64,000 nucleotides of DNA from Lutibacter sp. (GTDB lineage Bacteria > Bacteroidota > Bacteroidia > Flavobacteriales > Flavobacteriaceae). Both the position numbers and the translations under genes were made by a program. This document shows, piece by piece, positions 34,656 through 42,863 of the stretch. The notes beneath the pieces are model-generated. The model saw only the letters and a program-made list of their open reading frames with translations. It was not told the DNA's origin and did not search any database. The DNA lies in assembly GCA_030683995.1 (NCBI GenBank), contig JAUXPH010000022.1, forward strand, positions 1-64,000, given 5' to 3'. How positions within the stretch are numbered: position 1 is the stretch's first letter; each line of letters starts with the position of its first letter.

Positions 34656-35269
34656 GAAATTTAGATTTGGAACAGATAAATAAGGAACTGGAAAAGAAAT
34701 CGCCCGAAGAAATTGTAAGCTGGGCATTGTCGATTGCTTCAGAACCTTTGGTTACCACGAATTTCAGGCCGTATGAAGTGGCTATTTTATATGCCTGCAC
34801 CAAAGTTAAAAAGGATTTAAAGGTAATTTGGTGCGATACAGGCTATAATACGCCGCAAACGTATGCGCATGCCAATGAATTAATTGAAAAATTGGGTTTA
34901 AATGTGCATTTGTATGTGCCAAAACAAACTGCGGAACATCGGAATGTGACCATGGGAATTCCGCAAATTGAGGACCCGATGCATCAAATTTTTACGGAAC
35001 AAGTGAAGCTGGAACCTTTTAACAGAGCGATGGCAGAACACAAACCCGATGTTTGGTTTACCAACTTGCGCAAAGGTCAAACGGCTTTCAGGGACAATAT
35101 TGGCATTGTTTCCATAAGTAAAGACGGTGTTTTGAAAGTGAGCCCTTTTTACCATTGGTCGGATGAACAGCTAGACAACTATTTAAGATTGTACCAATTG
35201 CCAAACGAATTCACCTATTTCGATCCAACAAAAGTGTTGGAAAACAGAGAATGCGGTTTGCATTCATAA
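34652..35269 (+). CDS. cysH: phosphoadenylyl-sulfate/adenylyl-sulfate reductase
   Basis: The protein is 205 residues from the ATG at 34652, which overlaps the DUF2061 stop. A further start nine codons upstream would overlap more. It reduces activated sulfate to sulfite, using a catalytic cysteine in the C-terminal ECGLH. Binding motifs are VIWCDTGYNTPQTY and TNLRKGQTAFRDN. It lacks the paired cysteines that hold the [4Fe-4S] cluster of APS reductases, so by that rule it should use PAPS. However, no APS kinase gene is present in the window. It is followed by cysD after 10 bp. Confidence 0.9.
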   Translation: MRNLDLEQINKELEKKSPEEIVSWALSIASEPLVTTNFRPYEVAILYACTKVKKDLKVIWCDTGYNTPQTYAHANELIEKLGLNVHLYVPKQTAEHRNVTMGIPQIEDPMHQIFTEQVKLEPFNRAMAEHKPDVWFTNLRKGQTAFRDNIGIVSISKDGVLKVSPFYHWSDEQLDNYLRLYQLPNEFTYFDPTKVLENRECGLHS

Positions 35270-35279
35270 AACAGATAAA

Positions 35280-36179
35280 ATGACAGAGAAATTATTAATA
35301 AACGCACTTGAAAACGAAGCAATTTATATTTTTAGGGAAGTTGCGGCACAATTTGAAAAACCGGTATTGTTATTTTCCGGCGGAAAAGATTCCATAACCT
35401 TGGTTCGATTGGCCCAAAAAGCTTTCTATCCGGCAAAAATTCCTTTTCCGTTGATGCACATTGATACCGGACATAATTTTCCGGAAACAATCGAGTTTCG
35501 TGACAAACTGGTTGCGGAATTGGGATTGGAATTGATTGTAAGAAATGTGCAGGATTCCATAGATCAGGGAAAAGTGAAGGAAGAATCGGGTCGATATTCC
35601 AGCAGAAATGTATTGCAGACAACCACTCTATTGGATGCCATTGAGGAATTTAAATTTGATGCCTGTATTGGCGGCGCACGAAGAGATGAAGAGAAAGCGA
35701 GAGCGAAAGAACGTATTTTTTCTGTTCGTGACGATTTTGGCCAGTGGGATGAAAAAAATCAGCGGCCGGAATTGTTCGATATGCTGAACGGACAAATTCA
35801 GCTCGGACAAAATGTACGTGTTTTTCCTATTTCAAACTGGACAGAATTAGACGTGTGGACTTATATTGAAAATGAAGATTTGGAGATTCCATCTATCTAT
35901 TTTGCGCACAAACGTGATATATTTATGAGAGACGGACTTATTTGGTCAGCATCGGAACACGTGTTTAAAGATGATGAAGAAGAAGTGGAAGAACGCATGG
36001 TTCGTTTTAGGACTGTGGGCGATATGAGTTGTACTGCGGCAGTGGATTCTTATGCAGCAACCATTCGCGAAGTGGTTGCGGAAATCAGGGATTCAAGCAT
36101 TTCTGAACGTGGCGCCAGAATAGACGACAAACGTTCTGAAGCCGCGATGGAAAAACGAAAACAACAGGGGTATTTTTAG
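35280..36179 (+). CDS. cysD: sulfate adenylyltransferase small subunit
   Basis: The protein is 299 residues, standard for CysD. It forms APS from ATP and sulfate together with the GTPase CysN. Signs are the PP-loop FSGGKDSITLVRLA near residue 32, PLMHIDTGHNFPETIEFRD, GGARRDEEKARAKER, and FPISNWTELDVW. The C-terminal SERGARIDDKRSEAAMEKRK-type tail is typical. It sits between cysH and cysN, 10 bp after the former. Confidence 0.96.
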   Translation: MTEKLLINALENEAIYIFREVAAQFEKPVLLFSGGKDSITLVRLAQKAFYPAKIPFPLMHIDTGHNFPETIEFRDKLVAELGLELIVRNVQDSIDQGKVKEESGRYSSRNVLQTTTLLDAIEEFKFDACIGGARRDEEKARAKERIFSVRDDFGQWDEKNQRPELFDMLNGQIQLGQNVRVFPISNWTELDVWTYIENEDLEIPSIYFAHKRDIFMRDGLIWSASEHVFKDDEEEVEERMVRFRTVGDMSCTAAVDSYAATIREVVAEIRDSSISERGARIDDKRSEAAMEKRKQQGYF

Positions 36180-36270
36180 GCCGCCTAAAATTGATAGCGG
36201 GTATTAAAAAAGTTAAATGATAATAAATAATAAAAAATATTCCTTCCTTCGGGGAGGTTAGGAGGGACTT

Positions 36271-37518
36271 ATGGAAGTTTTAAAAATAGCAACGGCAGGA
36301 AGTGTGGACGACGGTAAAAGTACCTTGATCGGAAGGTTGTTGTACGACACAAAATCGTTAACCGACGATAAATTGGAGGCCATTGAACACAGCAGCAAGA
36401 AAAAAGGATACGATTATTTGGATTTTTCTTTAGCAACAGACGGCTTGGTCGCCGAACGTGAACAGGGAATCACCATTGATGTGGCCCATATTTATTTTTC
36501 AACAAAAACAAGAAGTTATATCATTGCCGATACGCCCGGCCATGTGGAATACACCAGAAATATGGTTACCGGCGCTTCAACGTCGCAAGTTGCCATTATT
36601 TTGATAGATGCGCGTCGTGGCGTGATTGAGCAAACTTATCGTCACTTTTTTATCAATAATTTATTGCGGATTAAAAGTGTGATTGTGGCGGTGAATAAAA
36701 TGGATTTGGTGAATTTTTCAGAAGAAAGATACAATGAAATTAAGGCTGATTTTGAAAAACTGGTTGAAAAAAGCGATTATGAAGACCAAAACATCACTTA
36801 TATTCCAGTTAGTGCGCTAAAAGGCGACAATGTGGTGGATAAATCGGATGCGATGCCTTGGTTTGGCGGACAAACATTGTTAGAATATTTGGAGAAACTG
36901 GATACCGTAAATATTTATAACCGAGGCAAAATGCGCTTTCCGGTGCAGTATGTCATTCGTCCGAAAACAGAAGAATTCCACGATTTCAGGGGTTATGCCG
37001 GCAAAGTTTATGGCGGAGATATCAATGTGGGCGACGAAGTTGTGGTGCTTCCGTCTGAAACAAGAACCAAAGTCAAAGAAATTTATTTCAACGATAAAAA
37101 ATACCAAAGTGCCGCAAGAAGGTCTTCCATTTCCATCACTTTAGAAAACAACGTGAATGTGAGCAGGGGCGATATGATTGTAAAAGCAAAAGAATTGCCA
37201 AGAATCGAAAAAGCATTTACGGCCACCGTTTCCTGGATGGATGGCAGGCCATTGTTGCCGGGCTCAAAATACACCTTGCAACATGGCGTAAATAAAGTAA
37301 TCGCTAAAGTCAGTGCCATAAATCATAAAATACATCCTGATTTTTCAGGGGTTGAGAACGATGTCAGCAGTTTAAATATGAATGATATTGCTTCGGTTTC
37401 GTTCCAATTGAACAAACCAATTTTTTTCGATGCCTTTAAAGAACACCGAACAAACGGCTCTTTTATCTTGATAGACCAACAAACAAATAATACCGCAGGG
37501 GTTGGGTTTATTGAATAG
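36271..37518 (+). CDS. cysN: sulfate adenylyltransferase subunit 1 (GTPase)
   Basis: The protein is 415 residues, a translation-factor-like GTPase that couples GTP hydrolysis to APS formation by CysD. G1 is GSVDDGKSTLIGRLLYD near residue 10, G3 is DTPGHVEYTRNM, and G4 is VNKMDLV. Two beta-barrel domains follow. There is no C-terminal APS kinase domain, so it is not a CysNC fusion. The 91-bp gap after cysD holds a GC-rich GGGGAGGTTAGGAGGG stretch just before the ATG. Confidence 0.96.
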   Translation: MEVLKIATAGSVDDGKSTLIGRLLYDTKSLTDDKLEAIEHSSKKKGYDYLDFSLATDGLVAEREQGITIDVAHIYFSTKTRSYIIADTPGHVEYTRNMVTGASTSQVAIILIDARRGVIEQTYRHFFINNLLRIKSVIVAVNKMDLVNFSEERYNEIKADFEKLVEKSDYEDQNITYIPVSALKGDNVVDKSDAMPWFGGQTLLEYLEKLDTVNIYNRGKMRFPVQYVIRPKTEEFHDFRGYAGKVYGGDINVGDEVVVLPSETRTKVKEIYFNDKKYQSAARRSSISITLENNVNVSRGDMIVKAKELPRIEKAFTATVSWMDGRPLLPGSKYTLQHGVNKVIAKVSAINHKIHPDFSGVENDVSSLNMNDIASVSFQLNKPIFFDAFKEHRTNGSFILIDQQTNNTAGVGFIE

Positions 37519-37531
37519 GCCAGCGCGTTAA

Positions 37532-37554
37532 AAAAATGTTCAGTGAACATTTTT
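37532..37554. terminator. AT-rich hairpin after cysN
   Basis: AAAAATGTTCA and TGAACATTTTT form a perfect 11-bp inverted repeat around a single G. It is likely a terminator, although its low GC makes it weak. The remaining gap to 37812 holds only the CTCCCTTTCCTTAGGAAAGGG-type repeat, which also appears near 13271. Confidence 0.5.
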
Positions 37555-37812
37555 AGCGATAGGGCCAGGTGGCGCGATGGCGAAATTAATGTTGGAAAGG
37601 GTACTAAAAGTTAAAAAATAATTTGGCACCATCTTGTGAAAATAGTTCTCCCTTTAGGGTTGGGGAAAAAACTATTTTAACTAAAAAACAAACTCCCTTT
37701 CCTTAGGAAAGGGCTGGGAATAGGAAAAAAAATCAAAAACATATAATAAAATTTAATCTAAACAACCTATGAAATAGGGAATCATTTTCTACTAACATAA
37801 AATCAAAATACC

Positions 37813-39918
37813 ATGCAAAGTTTCAGAACCGAAATCGAGAATCCGATTGTCGAGAAGGACATTATTGACCTTGAAAAAAAAATCAGTCTTTATTACGAAG
37901 GAAAAATTGACGATGCACGCTTCAGAAGTCTGCGTTTGGCTCGCGGCGTTTACGGACAGCGTCAGTTTGGCGTGCAGATGATCCGGATTAAATTGCCTTA
38001 CGGGAAAATTTCAGGGGAACAATTGCACAGAATTTCGGCGGTTTCGGATGAATATTCTCGAGGAAGGCTGCACATTACCACAAGGCAGGACATCCAAATT
38101 CACCACGTGAGTTTAGACAGAACGCCCGAGCTTTGGGCTGAATTGGAAAAAGATGATATTACCTTGCGAGAAGCCTGTGGCAACACGGTTAGAAACGTAA
38201 CCGCTTCGGAAACTGCGGGTATTGATATCAATGAACCTTTTGATGTTTCTCCTTATGCACAAGCGGCTTTTGAGTTCTTTTTAAGGAATCCCATTTGTCA
38301 GGAATTGGGACGGAAATTCAAGATTTCATTTTCCGCGACCGATGAAGATACCGCCCTGAGTTTTATGCACGATTTGGGTTTTATCGCCAAAATTAAGGCC
38401 AGTGAAATCGGATTTAAAGTGATGCTTGGCGGCGGTTTGGGTTCACAAGCCCGTTTGGCCGACACCTTGTATGAGTTTTTGCCGGCCGATAAAATAATTC
38501 CGGTTACGGAAGCTGTTTTGAGGGTTTTCGACCGATATGGTGAACGCGCAAAAAGAGCACGGGCGCGATTGAAATTTTTGGTGAAAGAAATCGGTTTGGA
38601 TGCCTTTGTGCAATTGGTTTCAGAAGAACAAAAAGCATTGTCCAATCAAACTTTTAAAATAGACACTTCCAACTATCAAAATGAAATTACAATTCAACAA
38701 CTGGAAATTCCTTCAGTAAAAATTGAAAATGAAGGACAATATAATGTATGGAAATTAACCAATGTGATTCCGCAGAAACAAAAAGGATTCTATGCCATCG
38801 GAATTAAAGTCCACTTGGGCGATTTCTATACCGATAAAGCACGTTTGCTGGCCGATTTGGTTCAGAAATATGCAGCCAACGAATTGCGCCTGACCTTGCG
38901 TCAAAATATATTGATTCCTCATGTAAAAGAGGCACTGTTGCCTTTCTTTTATGCAGAACTTAACAAACTGGGTTACGCGGAATCGGGTTACAACGGTATT
39001 TTCGACATCACTTCTTGTCCGGGAACCGACACCTGTAATCTGGGAATTGCAAGCAGCACGGGAATCACCCGAGAATTGGAAAAAGTGTTGAAAAATGAGT
39101 ATCCGCAGTTTGCCGCCAATAAGGAAATCACCATAAAAATAAGTGGTTGCATGAATTCTTGCGGACAGCATACGATGGCACATATAGGTTTTCAGGGAAT
39201 GACCATCAAGTCCGGGAAATTGGTTGCTCCGGCTTTGCAGGTGCTTTTGGGCGGTGGCGTTTTAGGAAATGGTGCAGGAAGAATTGCCGATAAAGTGATC
39301 AAAGTGCCAAGCAAAAGAGGTCCGGATGCGTTGCGGGCGATTTTAAATGATTTGGAATTGAATCGTGGTGAGGGAGAATCTTTTTTAGATTATTACGACA
39401 AACATGGCGAAATTTATTTTTACAATTTGTTGAAACCGCTGGCCGACAGTTCAAATTTGCAGGAAAGCGATTTTACGGATTGGGGAAGTGAAGAGCCGTT
39501 TGAAATGGCCGTTGGCGTTGGTGAATGCGCGGGTGTTGTGATCGATTTGGTGGCGACTTTGTTGTTGGACAGTGAAGAGAAAATTGAAAATGCGGCTGAA
39601 GCTTTAAAATTAAATCAGTTTGCCGACAGTATTTATTATTCCTACACCAGTTTAGTGAATACCGCCAAAGCTTTGTTGCTGACCAAAGACAAAACCACCA
39701 ATACACAAGCCGGAATTGTTTCGGAATTTGAAGCGCTTTTTGCGGAGGATATTGTGTTGGAAAGTCCGTTTTCTGAATTTGTGTATCAAATTCAAAACAA
39801 CGAGCCAACCAAGGAATTTGCCCAAAAATATTTAGATGATGCACAATTATTCTATAAAAAAGCAACAGCACTTCGAACTAAAATTTTAAACGATGAAACG
39901 AGCATAACGAATCTTTGA
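37813..39918 (+). CDS. siroheme sulfite reductase with C-terminal HEPN-like domain
   Basis: The protein is 701 residues. The first 530 or so form a nitrite/sulfite reductase: ferredoxin-like half domains (QFGVQMIRIKLPYGKISGEQ, SRGRLHITTRQDIQIHH), and the cluster and siroheme cysteines in TSCPGTDTCNLG and SGCMNSCGQH. The last 140 residues are helical (FEMAVGVGECAGVV, then LVNTAKALLL) and look like a HEPN-type helical domain known to be attached to these reductases in Bacteroidota. It should reduce sulfite to sulfide with six electrons. The ferredoxin reductase and ferredoxin genes downstream point to ferredoxin as donor. Confidence 0.92.
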   Translation: MQSFRTEIENPIVEKDIIDLEKKISLYYEGKIDDARFRSLRLARGVYGQRQFGVQMIRIKLPYGKISGEQLHRISAVSDEYSRGRLHITTRQDIQIHHVSLDRTPELWAELEKDDITLREACGNTVRNVTASETAGIDINEPFDVSPYAQAAFEFFLRNPICQELGRKFKISFSATDEDTALSFMHDLGFIAKIKASEIGFKVMLGGGLGSQARLADTLYEFLPADKIIPVTEAVLRVFDRYGERAKRARARLKFLVKEIGLDAFVQLVSEEQKALSNQTFKIDTSNYQNEITIQQLEIPSVKIENEGQYNVWKLTNVIPQKQKGFYAIGIKVHLGDFYTDKARLLADLVQKYAANELRLTLRQNILIPHVKEALLPFFYAELNKLGYAESGYNGIFDITSCPGTDTCNLGIASSTGITRELEKVLKNEYPQFAANKEITIKISGCMNSCGQHTMAHIGFQGMTIKSGKLVAPALQVLLGGGVLGNGAGRIADKVIKVPSKRGPDALRAILNDLELNRGEGESFLDYYDKHGEIYFYNLLKPLADSSNLQESDFTDWGSEEPFEMAVGVGECAGVVIDLVATLLLDSEEKIENAAEALKLNQFADSIYYSYTSLVNTAKALLLTKDKTTNTQAGIVSEFEALFAEDIVLESPFSEFVYQIQNNEPTKEFAQKYLDDAQLFYKKATALRTKILNDETSITNL

Positions 39919-39980
39919 TACAAAATAGAATGATTAATGGCGAACAGCAGCTGTACCGCTAAAAAAATAAAATTAAACAG

Positions 39981-40754
39981 ATGAAAGCGAATAAGAATCC
40001 GAAAGTAACCTTGGTTGGCGCCGGTCCGGGAGATCCGGAATTGATTACCGTGAAAGGCGTTAATGCGCTGATGAAAGCAAATGTTGTTTTATATGACGCC
40101 TTGGTTTGCAGAGAATTGCTGAAATATGCGCCGGCCGCAAAAAAAATATTTGTGGGAAAACGCAAGGGATTTCACAGCCATTCCCAGGACGAAATAAATG
40201 AACTGATGGTGAAATACGCTTTTCAATACGGAAATGCTGTTCGCTTAAAAGGCGGCGATCCTTTTGTTTTTGGACGCGGTGCGGAAGAAATTGATCATCT
40301 CGAATCCTTTGGTATTGAAACCGAGGTTATTCCCGGAATTTCTTCTGCAATGGCAGTGCCTGCAAGTCAGGGAATCGCCCTCACAAAAAGAGGAATTGCC
40401 GAAAGTTTTTGGGTCATCACCGGCACCACATCCGACAGAAATTTGTCGAACGATGTGTTTTTGGCGGCGCAGTCAACCGCAACCATCGTTATTTTAATGG
40501 GAATGAGCAAACTCAGCGAGATTGTGGCAATCTTCAATAAATTTGAAAAAGGCGAAGTGCCAACCGCGATTATCCAAAACGGAACCACAAAAAACGAGAA
40601 AATTGGTGTGGGCACCATCGATTCTATTTTGGAAGTCGTTGATGCCCAAAAACTGGCTTCTCCGGCAATCATTGTCATCGGGGAAGTGGTGAAACACAGC
40701 GCAAAATTACGTGCGTTTTATGAAGAAATAGTACTGAAACATCAATCAGCATAA
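39981..40754 (+). CDS. cobA: uroporphyrinogen-III C-methyltransferase, sulfate cluster copy
   Basis: The protein is 257 residues, an SAM-dependent enzyme that makes precorrin-2 for siroheme. Signatures are VTLVGAGPGDPELITVKG near the N-terminus, VRLKGGDPFVFGRGAEE near 85, and VIPGISSAMAVPASQGIALT near 112. It lies directly after the sulfite reductase, which needs siroheme. A second copy is at 56940, in the nitrate cluster, and the later oxidation and iron insertion steps are handled by the Met8-like gene at 42262. Confidence 0.94.
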   Translation: MKANKNPKVTLVGAGPGDPELITVKGVNALMKANVVLYDALVCRELLKYAPAAKKIFVGKRKGFHSHSQDEINELMVKYAFQYGNAVRLKGGDPFVFGRGAEEIDHLESFGIETEVIPGISSAMAVPASQGIALTKRGIAESFWVITGTTSDRNLSNDVFLAAQSTATIVILMGMSKLSEIVAIFNKFEKGEVPTAIIQNGTTKNEKIGVGTIDSILEVVDAQKLASPAIIVIGEVVKHSAKLRAFYEEIVLKHQSA

Positions 40755-40764
40755 AATATAACGT

Positions 40765-40789
40765 TTTATTTAGAATCAATCTAAATAAA
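40765..40789. promoter_or_regulatory. perfect palindrome resembling a Fur-family box
   Basis: TTTATTTAGA and TCTAAATAAA form a perfect 10-bp inverted repeat around ATCAA, 46 bp before the ferredoxin-NADP reductase start. The TTTAGA-N-TCTAAA core looks like boxes bound by Fur-type regulators. A TTTG at 40800-40803 may be part of its -7. It could tie electron-carrier synthesis to iron. The regulator is inferred. Confidence 0.45.
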
Positions 40790-40835
40790 AAGACGAAATT
40801 TGCATTTTTAAACGATTACTACTACTACTAAAAAA

Positions 40836-41888
40836 ATGATTAAAACAGATATTTTAATTATCGGAGCGGGCCCTGTTGGGTTGTTTACCGTGTTTGAGGC
40901 AGGTTTGCTGAAGCTTCGATGTCACCTCATTGATGCATTGCCTTATGCGGGCGGACAATGTGCCGAAATTTATCCCAAAAAACCGATTTATGATATTCCT
41001 GCCTATCCGGAAATTTTGGCTGGAGATCTGATTCAAAATTTGGAGCAACAAATTGCGCCATTCGAGCCAACCTACACGTTGGGGGAAAGAGCAGAAACCA
41101 TCGATAAACTGGCAGATGGCAATTTTAAGGTAACCTCCAATAAAGGAACGGAACACAGTGCGGCCGCAGTGATTATCGCTGGCGGATTGGGCTCCTTTGA
41201 ACCAAGAAAACCACCCATTGCAGGCATTTCGGATTATGAAGATCGCGGTGTGAACTATATGATTAAAGATCCTGAAACTTACAGAAATAAAAGCGTCGTA
41301 ATTTCCGGTGGCGGAGATTCTGCGCTGGATTGGACCATTTTTTTGGCCAACGTGGCAAGTGAAGTGATTCTGGTGCATCGAAAAAATGAATTTAGAGGTG
41401 CGCTGGATTCCGTGGAAAAAGTTGCGGAACTCGCCAAAAATGGAAAAATAAAACTGATTACCGAAGCGGAAGTTACAGAAATTAAAGGTAACGGAAAGTT
41501 GGAATCGGTTGTCGTAAACCATTCAAAAGAAGGAAATATTGAAGTGCCTTGCGATTATTTTATTCCATTATTCGGATTGTTGCCCAAATTGGGACCCATT
41601 GCAAACTGGGGACTGGAGATTGAAAAAAATGCCATAAAAGTGAACAATGCGCTGGATTACAGCACCAATATTCCGGGTATTTTTGCGGTGGGCGATGTAA
41701 ATACCTATCCGGGAAAACTGAAATTGATCTTATGCGGATTTCACGAAGCCACCATTGCAGTGCAATTTGCCTACAATATTGTAAATCCGGGTAAAAAATA
41801 TTTAATGAAATACACCACGGTTAACGGAATTACGGGTTTCAACGGTGAAACCAAAAAATCCGAAAAAGCGGTCGTAAAAAGTATATAA
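40836..41888 (+). CDS. thioredoxin-reductase-like ferredoxin-NADP reductase
   Basis: The protein is 350 residues with two dinucleotide-binding motifs: GAGPVGLFTVFEAG for FAD near residue 10, and ISGGGDSALDWTIFL for NADPH near 155. The FAVGDVNTYPGK stretch is near 280. It lacks the CxxC of true thioredoxin reductase, which fits the TrxR-like ferredoxin-NADP reductases of Bacteroidota and Firmicutes. It is followed one base later by a [2Fe-2S] ferredoxin gene, so the pair probably feeds electrons from NADPH to the sulfite reductase. Confidence 0.92.
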   Translation: MIKTDILIIGAGPVGLFTVFEAGLLKLRCHLIDALPYAGGQCAEIYPKKPIYDIPAYPEILAGDLIQNLEQQIAPFEPTYTLGERAETIDKLADGNFKVTSNKGTEHSAAAVIIAGGLGSFEPRKPPIAGISDYEDRGVNYMIKDPETYRNKSVVISGGGDSALDWTIFLANVASEVILVHRKNEFRGALDSVEKVAELAKNGKIKLITEAEVTEIKGNGKLESVVVNHSKEGNIEVPCDYFIPLFGLLPKLGPIANWGLEIEKNAIKVNNALDYSTNIPGIFAVGDVNTYPGKLKLILCGFHEATIAVQFAYNIVNPGKKYLMKYTTVNGITGFNGETKKSEKAVVKSI

Positions 41889-41889
41889 G

Positions 41890-42210
41890 ATGTCAGATAT
41901 AAAAATAAAAATTAAAGACAGGTTTGGCGTAAATCATTTGTTGGATGCCCCAACCGATATGGCCATGAATATTATGGAATTGTGTAAAGCGTACGATTTG
42001 CCGGTTGAAGGCACTTGCGGCGGAATGGCCATGTGTGCTTCGTGCCAGTGTTACGTGCATTCCAACCACGAATTGTCGGAAAGAGGGGAAGCGGAAGAAG
42101 ATATGTTGGATCAGGCATTTTTTGTGAAAGAAAACAGCCGTTTGGGATGTCAGTTGTATCTTTCCATAGAAATGGACGGACTCGAATTGGAATTGGCGCC
42201 GGAAAGCTAA
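41890..42210 (+). CDS. [2Fe-2S] ferredoxin
   Basis: The protein is 106 residues. The adrenodoxin-type cluster is held by cysteines in EGTCGGMAMCASCQCYV (C-x5-C-x2-C) near residues 41-49 and a fourth in SRLGCQLYL near 87. The gene follows the reductase by 1 bp, and the two are surely co-transcribed. It is the probable electron donor to the siroheme sulfite reductase. Confidence 0.93.
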   Translation: MSDIKIKIKDRFGVNHLLDAPTDMAMNIMELCKAYDLPVEGTCGGMAMCASCQCYVHSNHELSERGEAEEDMLDQAFFVKENSRLGCQLYLSIEMDGLELELAPES

Positions 42211-42261
42211 GCCAAAACTTTGTATATTAGTGATGCCTATTCAATTTTTAAATCAGTTAGT

Positions 42262-42843
42262 ATGGAACAAAACGAATTATACCCCATTTTTTTAAAAGTT
42301 TCCGAACTTGAAGTGCTTATTGTTGGCGGGGGAAATGTGGGTTTGGAAAAACTGGTTTTTCTGTTAAAATCAAGTCCGAATGCCAAAGTCACCATCGTTT
42401 CCATCAATTTTTTGCCCGAGTTAATCACCTTGGCAAAAAAACACAAGGTTGAAATGATAGAAGCTGCGTATGCGTTTTCTTTTCTAAAAGGAAAACACAT
42501 CGTTATCGCCGCAACCGACCATATTGAAGTCAATATTCAGGTGTATAAAGATTGCAAACAACAGAATGTTTTGGTGAATGTGGCCGACAATCCGCCATAC
42601 TGCGATTTTTATATGGGCGGCATCGTCACCAAAGGCAACATTAAAATTGCCATTTCAACCAACGGAAAATCGCCGACCTTGGCAAAACGATTGCGACAGT
42701 TTTTTGAAGAGGTGATTCCTGATGACATTGATGAGCTTGCAGAAAATCTAAATTCCTTTCGGAATAAAATTAAATGTGATTTAAAGGAAAAGGTTGATAT
42801 TTTGAATAATTTAACTAAGGGAATAATTGATAAAACGACGTAG
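42262..42843 (+). CDS. precorrin-2 dehydrogenase / sirohydrochlorin ferrochelatase
   Basis: The protein is 193 residues from the ATG at 42262 (MEQNELYPIFLKV), chosen over an open start 14 codons upstream. It has the Rossmann motif LIVGGGNVGLEKLVFLL, then VNVADNPPYCDFYMGG and ISTNGKSPTLAKRLRQFFEE, the marks of the Met8/CysG N-terminal family. It oxidises precorrin-2 and inserts iron to form siroheme. It is the last gene of the sulfate operon and serves both the sulfite and nitrite reductases. Confidence 0.92.
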   Translation: MEQNELYPIFLKVSELEVLIVGGGNVGLEKLVFLLKSSPNAKVTIVSINFLPELITLAKKHKVEMIEAAYAFSFLKGKHIVIAATDHIEVNIQVYKDCKQQNVLVNVADNPPYCDFYMGGIVTKGNIKIAISTNGKSPTLAKRLRQFFEEVIPDDIDELAENLNSFRNKIKCDLKEKVDILNNLTKGIIDKTT

Positions 42844-42860
42844 ATAATTTACGTCGTTTT
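42832..42860. terminator. bidirectional terminator between siroheme synthase and rubredoxin-domain gene
   Basis: AAAACGACGTA and TACGTCGTTTT (42832-42842 and 42850-42860) form a perfect 11-bp stem. The stop codon of the upstream gene lies inside it. A-rich and T-rich ends give U-tracts to both convergent transcripts. Confidence 0.8.
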
Positions 42861-42863
42861 AAT

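Noticed and set aside
36271-37518. Possible CysNC fusion
   Set aside because: The protein ends at 415 residues right after the translation-factor-like barrels, with no APS kinase domain or P-loop at its end.
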